A stretch of 64,000 nucleotides of DNA from Melitaea cinxia. Lineage: Eukaryota; Arthropoda; Insecta; Lepidoptera; Nymphalidae. Of this stretch, positions 1 through 10,005 are shown one piece after another. Under the pieces are notes generated by a model. That model was not told where the DNA came from, searched no databases, and saw nothing but the letters and a program-made list of their open reading frames with translations. The stretch covers positions 1,061,501 through 1,125,500 of the forward strand of contig NC_059409.1 in assembly GCF_905220565.1 (NCBI RefSeq), written 5' to 3'. The position numbers and the translations under genes were made by a program. Numbering within the stretch: position 1 is the stretch's first letter; each line of letters begins with the position of its first letter.

Positions 1-1006
1 GTGCGTCGAAATTCGGCACGTAACATTTGTTATTACACTATTGTTGTTTTTTTAAATGAATGAAAACTTTTTAAATGCATGTTCCAATACGAATAATACA
101 TATAAACAACCAGCTTTTGAACGAAACTTCGATTTGGAAATATTTATGTCATCACATATTATGTTATGCTACTCTTTTTATTACAAAAGTGGCACAACAC
201 GACGGTAAGCGGAAACTGTAACATAAGGACGCTGGCGTTACGAGCATTGCTACTAGCGCATTGGTTCAGGTACTTCCCCGGTCAGGATGCTCAAAATTCG
301 GAGCAAAATATATTTTCTATTGTGCCATATATCTCAATTAAAATACTGTATAAATCGTGAATCCAGGATGCGAAATCCGAGCTCTGAGTTATCGTTATGT
401 AAAAAGTCTGTAAGAAACAAAATAAAAATCTCATCTCATCAATCAACGGGACCGTACATATTTCCGGGGTAGAGTAGTTTTGTACTACGTTAGACTATAT
501 AAACTCTGTACTCAATTTTATTTATATTCATCTAACTGTTCTATTTTAAAAATAAATTATATTACTGTTATTTCACAATTGAAACCTTTTAAATTAATTT
601 CGTTTTTTATTAATAGATGATAATTATTTAAACTTGATACTGCAATATTTTTACATATTTTAATTTATAATTATTTATTGCCAGAGACATTTTCGTCCCT
701 TTTTTGTTTCTTCAAAAGGACCCATTTTTATTATACTGAATAACTTTAAGCTTAATAACGACCTATTGAGATACAATAGAAAAATGGCTCTGTAAAGCAA
801 ACACCAAGATCAGAAAAATTAAAATTGCCTGAAGGTATTCTCTCAAGCATTTACTACTGTAACAGTAAGCTGTTTTCAATATTTTCTATAACAAAAATTA
901 TTGTTAAAAACATTATTGGATTTTAAGTATTATCAAGCTTTCTGACAAGTTACAGTCGTTCATATTAAACTTTACACTAAATTGAAAGTTCTTTGTCATA
1001 TTTTTA
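1..1006. other. AT-rich stretch without a supported gene
   Basis: Short reading frames occur but show no domain, splice or codon signal. The only recognisable part is a scrap of the GTCGGCAAACAAGC repeat family near 262-312. Confidence 0.6.
262..312 (+). repeat. Fragment of the GTCGGCAAACAAGC repeat family (internal part)
   Basis: The stretch around GGTACTTCCCCGGTCAGGAT and the following GCTC...GAGCA matches the segment 'ggtacttccccagtcgggctgctcc...gagcagg' seen in longer copies at 10561-10845 and 47815-48075. Both ends of the family are missing. Confidence 0.5.
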
Positions 1007-1430
1007 GGGTTCCGTACTTCAAAAGGACGGACCGATCGACCGGATCCGACTTCATTCGGATCACTTGGTTGTCCGTCTGTCTGTCAAGACCCTTTTTCTC
1101 AGGAACGCGTGGAGGTATCAAGCTGAAATTCATATTAAATAATCAAGTCTACTGTTCCTTGGAGTTGTGAAAAAATCAAACTTCTAAGCCAACGCAACCA
1201 AAAGATACTGCTATGCTGCAAATTTTCGATACCCGCAAGGGAATTAAAACTTACAGGGTACTTCCCGTGAATTCAGAATTTTGAAATTTGGTACGAAGCA
1301 ACGTCTTATAGCAAGGATAAAGGAAAAATTCCGAAAACAAAATTTTTTAATTACACCATTCAATAAAAATAATTTTAATGATTTTGTACGGAACCCACGG
1401 TGTGCGATTCCGACTCGCACTTGTCCGATT
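1007..1430 (+). mobile_element. Non-autonomous repeat bounded by inverted GGGTTCCGTAC
   Basis: GGGTTCCGTAC at 1007-1017 is matched by its exact reverse complement at 1386-1396. The interior carries phrases typical of a common lepidopteran repeat (gtccgtctgtctgtc, aaacttacagggtacttcccg). After the right inverted repeat comes a small hairpin, GTGCGA...TCGCAC, then a T-run around 1429-1438. I know this arrangement as a widespread lepidopteran repeat but cannot assign it to a superfamily. No coding capacity is visible. Confidence 0.65.
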
Positions 1431-1664
1431 TTTTTTTTAATTTTCCTTCGAATTCAGTAAAAGAGGTTTTCATTGCGATTCTGTGTTCTATATAAAATCG
1501 GTAGTTATAGTTACGTATACAGAACGAACAGATTTTAAAAACTGCCTTTTTGTAAATATATTCTAAATAAATTTTGTAGAAAATTTTGCTTTTAAATTTG
1601 ATGTTAAGAGTTCTTTTCCATATACATATTATACGTATTATGTATTTATTAGCAAAAATGGCAT

Positions 1665-1735
1665 CCGTATACCAGCTGGTAGTTTCCTAAAACGAGTAAA
1701 TTGACTTAGGAACAGACGACCACGTGTAACAAAAA
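1665..1735 (+). repeat. Tail fragment of a tRNA-derived SINE
   Basis: ACCAGCTGGTAGTTTCCTAA and TTAGGAACAGACGACC match the 3' part of the fuller copy at 8254-8515 (ACCAGTCGGCTGTTACCTAT and AGGAACAGACGACCGTGTG). The tRNA-like head is absent. Confidence 0.55.
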
Positions 1736-2050
1736 ATGTTTATTTACTATCGATTTACACAATCACAAATCTATATTTACGATTGAAACAAAATAATCAC
1801 GTTATCAGCAGTGATAACAAGGATCACAATATCGCGGGGTGATGTCATGTGTTAGCCATATTTACCTTGAACACTGAGTACATAATGTACAGAGCGAATT
1901 TGTATTGACGTCTGTGTTTACAAGAGTTTGTATATCACGTATTATCTATTCTAGGTTTATATTTTATTTATTTAAATGAATTTAATTTTGCGACTAGAAA
2001 AGGCAAGCAAGTAAATTAATATATAAACAATAAGTAATAAATATATCACG

Positions 2051-2159
2051 CTTTAGCCTGTAATATCCCACTACTAGGCATAGGCCTCTTTCGCCATGTA
2101 GGAGAAGGATCAGAACTTAATCCACCACGCTGCTCTAATGCGGGTTGGCGGATATATTC
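2051..2159 (-). repeat. 3' tail of the tRNA-headed SINE family (antisense)
   Basis: Read on the minus strand this is the family tail ending AGGCCTATGCC...GGGATATTACAGGCTAAAG, as in the complete copies at 18842-19179 and 59908-60256. The tRNA-like head is missing. It directly abuts the RTE-type coding fragment that follows on the plus strand. Confidence 0.75.
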
Positions 2160-2174
2160 CGCCGTTTGAGTTGA

Positions 2175-2351
2175 GAGCCGTTGGAGTGGAGACCGCGTCT
2201 TGGCCAACGCAGTGTGGGATGACGCCCGGCCCGTTGGACCGACGATCTACGTAAGATTGCCGGTGTAGGCTGGATGAGGATTGCGGAAGACCGGGATGTC
2301 TGGCGCGAACTTGGAGAGGCCTATGTCCAGCAGTGGACTGCCATAGGCTGA
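2175..2351 (+). pseudogene. RTE-type LINE: C-terminal end of the endonuclease-reverse transcriptase ORF
   Basis: The plus strand reads EPLEWRPRLGQRSVG, an in-frame TGA, then RPARWTDDLRKIAG, GWMRIAEDRDVWRELG and EAYVQQWTAIG followed by a stop. This arrangement (EWRPR, RWTDDL, a WM block, EAYVQQW, stop) is what I know as the end of the insect RTE-like endonuclease/reverse transcriptase polyprotein. Only about 58 codons remain, so the copy is a heavily 5'-truncated remnant, and the internal TGA makes it dead. After the stop the sequence runs GAAGTGGTGATGA, resembling the TGA-type 3' end of the family. It faces a second fragment of the same kind on the other strand at 2411-2536. The clade name comes from memory of the motif, not from a search. 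Confidence 0.8.
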
Positions 2352-2410
2352 AGTGGTGATGAAATGGTAAGGAATTCACTGGTCCAATTTAAAATAATAA
2401 ATATATCAGT

Positions 2411-2536
2411 TCAGCCTGTTCCAGTCCACTGATTAACATAGGCCTCCTCAAGTTCGCGCCAGACAACTGTTTTCCGGAATCCTCATACAGCCGCCACCGG
2501 CGATCTTGTGTAGATCGTCGGTCCAGCGCGGAGGAA
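2411..2536 (-). pseudogene. Second RTE-type LINE C-terminal fragment, opposite strand
   Basis: On the minus strand PRWTDDLHKIAG, then a cysteine-containing M-R-I block, then after a frameshift WRELEEAYVNQWTGTG and a stop. It is homologous to the plus-strand fragment at 2175-2351 but diverged and frameshifted. The two copies converge tail to tail across about 60 bp. Confidence 0.75.
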
Positions 2537-2539
2537 TAT

Positions 2540-3704
2540 AAGTGAATATAACTTATTACTATTTAAATATATGTTTTGATCTAGGATTATTAAAAGAAAA
2601 CTTTAGGCTACGAAACAGCATGCTTTGACTTATATGGAAGAACAGAACCAAGTGACGATTATGACGAGGCTCGAACTCATAACTGCTAGTTGCTATGTCC
2701 ACTGCGTCCTCAAACTAATCAGTCATTTATAGAAAAAAAAAAAATTAAATACAAAAAATACATAAATATCTAAATCTGTAAAACGTGCACTTGACTAATT
2801 TATAATCTCATTATACGTGTAAATAACACAAATTTTACATACAAATAGAAGCAAAAAAAATGCTTTTATTTCTAACCTTGCATCTAAAAGCAGACAATTA
2901 AAGCAAATAAAGCGAGTAAGTAAAGCGAAGTGATCTACTTAGAGACGAAATAACTTAGACTTCACACAAATATTCGCGTATGACCTCAAATGTCTCTGTA
3001 TACGTTACCGCAAATTCAGGTCAAATTAGAATGACCATTATACATTGTTTTAGTTTACACAATTTTGCTGAAATGTGTTTAAGTAGTTGTGTTTTTCATT
3101 TTTAAATTATTGCTAGTAGTGGCTGAAGTGTCTTGCGGCGTACTCTAAAGGCTTATATTCAGCAATGGACCGTAAATGGCTGATAATGATGATGTGTGCT
3201 TTTAAACTACAATACACTTAGACCTGTACAATACAAATATTCTTTCTTTGAATAATATAAAATATATTAATATGTGTAGAAGCGCGGTCAGCGGTCTTAT
3301 CGATAAAAGAGCGATCTCTTCTAGACATAATTCACTGAACTCGATGCACCCGAATACTTTAAAACAAAATTCTAGTCTTAATTACTAGTTTTAGTTACCG
3401 ATTTCAGTAATTGTTGATAAAGTTTGAAATAATTATTATATCTGACATAAAACAGTCTCAAATAGACAAAAGATTGATATAGTTTTCATTTTCACAATTA
3501 CTTGCACTTTATTTGACTGATTAAAATTAATATGACATATATTATTTACAGATAAACAGGGCCTATTTTATCTCCCATTGATAAAGTCTCTGTTAAAGTC
3601 CTTGTCAAAAATGTGATTCTAAATATATACAAATATTGAGTAAGTATAGGATAATAGTGTTTTAAATTACACAGTACACAACACTAAATAATATGACAAG
3701 AATT
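2540..3704. other. Mostly unassigned AT-rich DNA with two LINE-tail scraps
   Basis: Positions 3130-3197 hold a worn copy of the RTE tail (TTATATTCAGCAATGGACCG, then TGATAATGATGATG). Positions 3280-3330 hold GCGGTCTTATCG...GCGATCTCTTCTAG, the same 3'-UTR phrase seen at 62400-62455 and, diverged, at 13195-13230. No gene is supported. Confidence 0.55.
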
Positions 3705-4232
3705 GTATTTGCTCGCAAAATAAAAAATAAAACAACTTCAATTAAATCGACAAGTACCTAATACAACGTAAGCAGGTAGACGAAAAAATAGTTAAGTCAA
3801 AAATTACTCGTCAGATCTCAAATAAATGTAATATTTAATAAAACACTTTTTTCGGATTTTATCGCGGTTTATTGCGGGAGGACCTCCCGTGACCATGGTT
3901 GCTGTAAAGTATCCGAAACGTCGGGAATCAAAAGTTAACAATAAACCGCGATAAAATCCGAAAAAAGTGTTTTATTAAATGAGTAAAATTCGCGTAAACA
4001 TCAGAAAACAATAAATGTAATATCTCGATTAAATTTAAATGGCACCACAAAACAAGCATTAGCTTTCGATTAAGTAGTATTGTTTGATATATGTATATAT
4101 CAATGAGATATAAATGGGACCACATGACAAGAACCACCATTTCGATTTTAAAAAAAATCATCTATATACAATCAAAAGTTGTAAGGTAACATTATAATAC
4201 AGTAGAATTGAGAACTTCCTTTTTTGAAATCG
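3705..4232 (+). repeat. AACCGACTTC-type modular repeat, split by an insertion
   Basis: The start (tttgctcgcaaaa, aacttcaattaaatcgac, aatacaacgtaa, gacgaaaaaatag) and the end (gtagaattgagaacttcctt, ttgaaatcgattaaa) match the ends of the fuller copies at 24766-26624 and 48590-49342. The family phrase GATCTCAAATAAA...AAATGGGACC is interrupted at 3835-4009 by a separate element. Classification of the family is unknown to me. Confidence 0.7.
3835..4009. mobile_element. Fold-back element with a 38-bp perfect inverted repeat and a 14-bp target-site duplication
   Basis: AATAAATGTAATAT occurs at 3821-3834 and again at 4010-4023, flanking the insert exactly. Inside, 3836-3873 and 3940-3977 are perfect 38-bp reverse complements separated by 66 bp that include gaccatggttgctgtaaagt. 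A relative without the long palindrome lies at 27733-27878 (tttcggatactttacagcaa, gtaaacattaaaaaacaat). A 14-bp duplication fits target-primed reverse transcription better than a cut-and-paste transposase. No coding capacity. Confidence 0.75.
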
Positions 4233-5470
4233 ATTAAAAATCAATGAGGTTGTTTACCTCAACACTGGCTTTACGCCAGCATCGGATTTCATACTTGTAT
4301 CTCAATATATTTTTGCTACATATTTTGTTATTCAAACAAAATTTTCCTATCAATATATTCTATAATTCAAATAACATTTTAATCGATACATTAAAATCGA
4401 TTGTCGATAAACATTACAACACTATGCAAATTAAATTACGTCCTATCGATCACACTTGCCAATAGCCCGTGTTGTTATTTACGGTAAATGCACTTCACAC
4501 CGGCGTATAAATTGATATGCATTTAGTTACTAAGGTAACATGAACCCCAAAATCAGTTGCCCTGACAACATAACCTCAAATTATAATATTACTATTATAC
4601 ATATATCACAATCACGATTATCACAAACACAGGCACATAAGAACACTTTGGTGTTAAGAAAATAATAGGAAATAGACAAGCACGTTTCAGGTTTACCGGC
4701 AGACGTAGCTTCACTAACTAAATTATCAATTGGGAGCGCACAGCTGATTAAACGTTATAACGATACAGTTCTCAAAACTTGTAGCTTTTCAAAGAGCAGC
4801 CTTAATGACTAGGAAATAAGGTAAAGGTTTGAATAGGTGGCAATATATAGAACCTTGTGATTTTAGGTGGAATAGGGTAAAACGCATGCGTGTTACGATG
4901 CAATGGGGACTGGATGGCAACAATTTCGCATTGGGAAAAAGTTCTTTATCTGCAGGTTTTAAGGTTACAATCTTTTGGTAAATATGAAACGCGCATGCGT
5001 GGTAATGTTTTTAAATACACATTTGACATTTATTTTTAGTAAATTAAGGATTTGATTTGACTCGTTTGGAATAAATGATCAAGTTTTCTGTTAATAATTT
5101 ATAGATTAGACGGTTGATAAATGATCACGGATATCAAGCGATTCAAATGTCGAAAAGGTTAAATCGTTATTAAATATTAAATAAAAATCTTACGCTAATG
5201 TGCCTGCTCATTTAGGTTTGGATTGTGTTTTAGTTAAACGAGGTCTAAAGGTGGTACCTGAATCTCTGCGTTCATATCAAACTGTAGAGCAGCGGTCGGC
5301 AAGCTTTTGGCAGGCAAGAGCTAAGGTGGCAAAATAAACTAAAGGCACGTGTGATATTAACCCTAGATTCCACCTGATAACTACGTATGATTGGTCATAT
5401 CCCATAGAAAAAATGAAAATGATATTAAAATTGTTAAAACATACGGAATTTAATTCGTATCGTAGTACCT
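4233..5470. other. Unassigned DNA between repeats
   Basis: No gene is supported. Two ACGCATGCGT-type sites lie at about 4883-4892 and 4990-4999 in a stretch a little richer in CpG than its surroundings. Confidence 0.5.
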
Positions 5471-5612
5471 ACTTCATCACATCATCATCATCACAGCAGC
5501 CTTTCGCAGTTCACTACTGGATATAGGCCTCCACAAGTTCACGCCAAAAATGGCGTGTACTCATGTGTGTTGCCCATAGGCACCACGCTGGGCAGGCGGG
5601 TTGGTGACCGAC
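5471..5612 (-). repeat. RTE-tail element, 3' end only
   Basis: ATCATCATCATC followed by cagcctttcgcagttcacta and the phrases aggcctccacaagttcacgc and caccacgctgggcaggcggg. On the minus strand this ends with the RTE tail and TGA repeats. The copy stops after GGGTTGGTGACC, so the 5' half of the ~305-bp unit is missing. Confidence 0.75.
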
Positions 5613-6628
5613 CGAGTACCTATACTTACATTATATGTTTGGGAATTTTAGCTAGAAAAATATCCACCGAAATAAACATTCACGAGCCGTTAGTAAGACG
5701 TCGGCGGTGCTCGTCGGCTACAGCGCGTGTTGTCGACCACTGCTGTTCAGTAATATTAAAAAGTGATTTGTATGCCATTAAATATATTTATGTATTTTTT
5801 TCTAAAGTTACATCTTCTACAACTAGGTCATCTCTAAAGCGGTTACTGACAATCATTGTTGAACTTTAGCTATCGTTACATCCGACTTGTTATTTAATAT
5901 TTTGTGTCGATCTCGATTTCTTTAATGTAATTTGTATCAATTTTTTTTTCAATTTCAAGTTTTATATTCACGAAAACGCACCAGGAATTAGACGCAATAC
6001 ACAATTACAAAAGTATGAAGTTTGTACGTATCGTTCTCGTAATTACCGGTCGGTTGGCAATTTGAAACGGACGGTGACGATGTACTTTGGTAAAGGACCA
6101 GACCAATGATAGTTATAAACCTGGACAAGGTTATAAGGACGTTCTTTTTAACAGATCCCAATTTAGGGCCTCTGATAACAATAGCGTCCATGGGTGTGTT
6201 CCACGGTAGGATACACATGAAGGAGCTACTGTCCTTGATGAGTAATGTGATTTATAACTAAATCGTATTCAAGATAGCCTAAATATCGAAACAGTCTTTT
6301 ACACAGCTTGCCAGCGGACCCTCAGGAAGATCATCAAATACGAGTTTACGTTACACTGTCTACAACGTACAAACCGGGTTCATATGGAAATTAAAAAAAA
6401 AACTTATTTTGTTGAATTCTGCTAGCCTTGGTCAAGTTAGTCAGTCATCTGTACACATTAAGATATAGGTATTCGTGAAACACGAGTCGGTTATGTAACT
6501 AATGGCGCAATTAGAGTAACTTTTAGCTTCTATAAACTTTGTTGTCTGATGTTATATTGTATATTTCTTAGAAAAATCGCGTCCTTTATTTCTTCTATTA
6601 TGCATTCATTTTTTGAATATGACTATCG
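5613..6628. other. Unassigned DNA
   Basis: The interval 5988-6218 is richer in GC than its flanks and open on the minus strand for 76 codons, but I recognise no motif and see no splice signals worth trusting. Confidence 0.45.
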
Positions 6629-6641
6629 GGAATTAGTCACT

Positions 6642-6945
6642 ATCACTTCATCCTTTTACATTCCACTGCTGGACGTCCTCGACAAGTTCGTGCCAAAAAT
6701 GGCGTTGAAGTAATGTGTTGCCCATAGTCATCACGCTGGGCAGGCGGGTTGCTGACCACAGGGCTGGCTTTGTCGCACCGAAGACGCTGCTGCCCGTCTC
6801 CGGCCTGTGTATTTCAAAGCTAGCAGTTGGAAGGTTATCCATCGGTCGGCTTTATAAGTTCCAAGGTGGTAGTGGAACTGTGTTATCCCTTAGTCGCCTC
6901 ATACGACACCTACGGGAAGAGAGGGGGTGGCTATATTTATGGCTT
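6642..6945 (-). mobile_element. RTE-tailed ~305-bp element with a 13-bp target-site duplication
   Basis: GGAATTAGTCACT is present at 6629-6641 and 6946-6958. Between them lies a 304-bp unit. On the minus strand it contains CTCTCTTCCCGTAGGTGTCG, GAGGCGACTAAGGGATAACA, a GC-rich middle (GACGGGCAGCAGCGTCTTCG) and an RTE-like tail with GTCCAGCAGTGGAATG...TGAAGTGATA. Its near twin is at 39286-39592. Confidence 0.85.
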
Positions 6946-6958
6946 GGAATTAGTCACT

Positions 6959-8253
6959 TTCAGTAAACTATTAATTCAATTTTATAATCAAGTTATCAAT
7001 ATGAACTTATTGTGATTTCATTTTAGACACAACTGTAAAATTTTAAAATAAATCATTATGGCAAATCGAATCAAAACATTTAAAAAGAGATGATTAAAAA
7101 CAAAATATTTAATATTCACTCAGTAGACTGTCCTTCAGTAATCCAACTAAGAATCTATTTTAGGTAATATACGACAGACATATTTCTACAGGTTTCTTAA
7201 ATAAAAGAACTTGTAAGTCATAAATATCGATAGGTACGTATAAATATAGCACCAAAAATTAAACCCACAACAATGGAACGCAGCGTGTCTGACAATCGTG
7301 CCAACTGTCCATTTGTCGAGGAAAAAGGATTATCTCCTAAAACAGTCTTAAAACAGCAAAACGCGCCAAGGTCAGTTGAGACCTCTATGGCAAATAAAAC
7401 GAATAAGGTCAGCAAGGTGATGTAATACTGACAGATGTCAATCGAACGTACGTTCGAACGACCTTCATGTTATCTATCTGATAAAGATAAAAGTAATAGA
7501 TAGTTTTCTTTGTCAGTTTTATCAACTTTCTTTAATATCGATTGCGGAAGATTAGTCTTCACTCTCGTGACTGTGTTGAGTTGGACTTATTTTTGTTAAC
7601 ATATCATGTTTGAAAATAATATACATCGTAATATTTTTAAAAGATTATTTTGAGAGTTTTAAGACTATTAGCTGGCCTGGCTACCTTCGTGCCGCCGTAT
7701 TTTTTTTCCGGAACATATCGTTTTTTTCTCGAATTTTCATTTATACAAGCATTTTCCGGACCATACCGAAAATAAACAAAATAAAAATCAAATTTTGTGC
7801 AGTCGATTGTAACTTACTTATGCCACATACATTTCAGCGATTCCAGCTTTTTTTTACAATAAAAACTTTAACAAAAAAATAATTAGTCATGATGTACAAA
7901 TAATCGATATTTTAATATAGTCATGAAAAAAATAAAATACAAAAATAAACGATTAGTTATTTCAAGTAGACGCAGATGAATTTTTTGCCTTTGCCGTTGT
8001 TTTATCAACAATCACGAGAGCTAATTAAAATGAATGCGGCGTTTGCTTTACAAGTCAATTAATTGCTTATCTTAATGGGATAGTAGGTTAGCATTAGCAA
8101 TGATAATAAGTATTTGAGAAGCGGAATAGGGTTAACCGTAAAATGTTATTTAAAAAAAAGAATCAACTAATGAAAGCATGAAACTTGAATATACAGCGCC
8201 AATAAACTGCCGTCCTTCATATCTATTTAACTGCAATATCAGAATCGATATAC
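6959..8253. other. Unassigned DNA with one GC-richer open segment
   Basis: Apart from the candidate at 7273-7425, the stretch is AT-rich and without recognisable repeats. A perfect 16-bp palindrome, TCGAACGTACGTTCGA, sits at 7442-7457. Confidence 0.45.
7273..7425 (+). CDS. Unrecognised small reading frame (50 codons), doubtful
   Basis: The plus strand is open from an ATG for 50 codons with a polar, lysine- and serine-rich product (MERSVSDNRA...TNKVSKVM). The opposite strand is also open over the same bases with a hydrophobic product ending GLIFGAIFIRTYRYL. The segment is richer in GC than its surroundings, which is why I list it. Nothing in either product matches a family I know, and no splice sites clearly frame an exon; the minus strand does have CATCTGTCAG just upstream of its frame. 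It may be a decayed exon or chance. Confidence 0.15.
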   Translation: MERSVSDNRANCPFVEEKGLSPKTVLKQQNAPRSVETSMANKTNKVSKVM

Positions 8254-8515
8254 TAGCCCGTTGGCGTAGTTTGTAGTGACCCTGCTTTCTGCTCCGAGGG
8301 TTGTGGGTTCGATTCCCACCCCGAGTCTGGGTGTAATATTAATATTTATTTATATACTTATATACCTATGTATTAAGTATAAGTATGTTTATCGAAAAAA
8401 ATATTAATGCATACCAGTCGGCTGTTACCTATAAACGCAAGGATTAATTTGCTTATTTTAGGAACAGACGACCGTGTGTATTGTGTAGATATTAAATAAA
8501 TTAAAAAAATAAAAA
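8254..8515 (+). mobile_element. tRNA-derived SINE (Metulj-like), nearly complete
   Basis: The head GCCCGTTGGCGTAGTTTGTA contains an A-box-like TGGCGTAGTTTG, and GGTTCGATTCC is a perfect pol III B box. The body is AT-rich with TATA-type repeats, followed by ACCAGTCGGCTGTTACC and AGGAACAGACGACC, and an A-rich tail (TTAAAAAAATAAAAAATAA). The layout agrees with the lepidopteran SINEs called Metulj as I remember them; the family name is unverified. Fragments occur at 1665-1735, 20240-20305, 31680-31830 and 38027-38133. Confidence 0.8.
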
Positions 8516-8547
8516 ATAACTAGCCTAAAAATGCTACTTATTTACCC

Positions 8548-8701
8548 CCATTTTTTTTGTTGATCCAGAGGAAATCCTTAGCGGATGCCTCCAACCCGGG
8601 GGAGCTGGAGTGTATGTCCGATTCGCACGGACTAAAACCTCTGGGGTGTTCCTTCGCTCGCCTGGGGTGGGATCACGGGGACGCTAAGCACTTCCGCGAT
8701 C
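8548..8701 (-). mobile_element. Short retroposed element with a 14-bp target-site duplication
   Basis: CTACTTATTTACCC at 8534-8547 is repeated at 8702-8715. The 154-bp insert is GC-rich against AT-rich flanks. On the minus strand it runs from GGATCGCGGAAGTGCTTAGC to GATCAAC and a run of eight A, so it is a retroposed 3' end in antisense. I read it as a 5'-truncated LINE or a SINE; the source family is unknown to me. Confidence 0.75.
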
Positions 8702-8715
8702 CTACTTATTTACCC

Positions 8716-9723
8716 TAACGCTTTAGTAAAAATAATAAAATTAAATATATATTATTATAAAATTACCGTCGTGTGTACGTGTCGTGTCAATGACCGAGTC
8801 ACCTGAGTTTTATAGTTTAGCCGGCAATTTATAACCCGTCTATACAATTTATTTTTCAAATGTGTCGATTTTAAAGTTATTTAGTATATAATTTCGGCTA
8901 TGGTATATCTATATGGCTCTAAACGGAAGGACGCCAGTTTAATTAAACGTATATTTGGATCAAAATTATGATTTGTGTTATTTAAAAATCGAATCTAAAA
9001 AACGAATCTCTGAAATATGTTAAGTAGTTTCCGCATAATTGCACTTTACAAATTACATGATGTGTTTTTTTTGTTCGTTTTTGTATTTTTATAAGATTTG
9101 TGTAAAAGCAAAATTTAAAAAAAAGCCGCTCATTCTCAAAAAAAAAAATGGCTACGAAGCCACCAGAATACAACAAGGATACAACTAAAAAAATTAATTA
9201 TTAAAATGTACGATTTTGCCAACAGGTTTAATTATATTTCCATCTTTTAAGGACGATGTTTTTCACCTTCAAATTCAAGTTTTTGCTTGCTTTATTTGAT
9301 TTTGTACAGCCAAGTGCTTTATAAATATTTATAATGATTTTGATTATTTGAATTAATGAAAAAGTCAGTTTTAAGAATTGTGAATGTTAAACGAAATCGT
9401 AAAATTTTCGTATTTGGTATTTGTTGACATAATCGTTTTTATATTAATCACAAATTATTTATTAATAGACAAAATATGATGGAATATACAAGACGGTAAT
9501 AAGTAATTAGGATTTTCCTATGGCATCATCGCTAGATATTTATTTGTGATTTTTTAAGACTATTTATTGAATGAATACGAAATATCAAATAGAGATTTTT
9601 TAAACAAAAATACGGAAAGTAAAATATTTATATTAAATATTTTATTCTTAATTAATACATATAAATGCTTACATTACTAAAAAGGATATGAGAAACATTT
9701 TGTAAAGACAAGTATCAAATTAT
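8716..9723. other. AT-rich DNA with nothing recognised
   Basis: Homopolymer-rich and low in complexity. No repeat family or coding signal was found. Confidence 0.5.
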
Positions 9724-9848
9724 TATCATCATCATCATCATTTCAGCCTATTGCAGTCCACTGCTGGACACAGACCTCCACAAGTTCTAGCCAAAAATGG
9801 CGTGAACTCATGTGTGTTGCCCATAGTCACCAAGCTGGGCAGAAAAAA
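9724..9848 (-). repeat. RTE-tail element, 3' end only
   Basis: ATCATCATCATCATCATTTC followed by the family sequence up to caccaagctgggcagaa. It joins directly onto a Helitron fragment at 9850. Confidence 0.8.
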
Positions 9849-9849
9849 G

Positions 9850-10005
9850 AAGCTGCCCGGCCTGATTTCGTTGATGGTAAGAATATTTTTTTTAGTATTA
9901 AAACCTGCCGTGGGCCTTAAGGAACATACAAAAAAATAAATTAGCCGAATTGATCAAGTCATTCCCGAGTTATGCGCTTAACAACATTCATTTTTATTTA
10001 TATTG
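9850..10005 (-). mobile_element. Short Helitron copy (GTCTGTCCGGGCAGCTAGT family), 3' end damaged
   Basis: The phrases ccgtgggccttaaggaacat, attagccgaattgatcaagt and acaacattcatttttattta are the reverse complement of the same family at 11704-11865 and 55538-55744. The 3' end is displaced by the RTE tail on its left. Confidence 0.65.

Noticed and set aside
2110..2379. 89-codon minus-strand frame over the RTE fragment
   Set aside because: It is the antisense of the EAYVQQW-type coding segment, which is clearly read on the plus strand.
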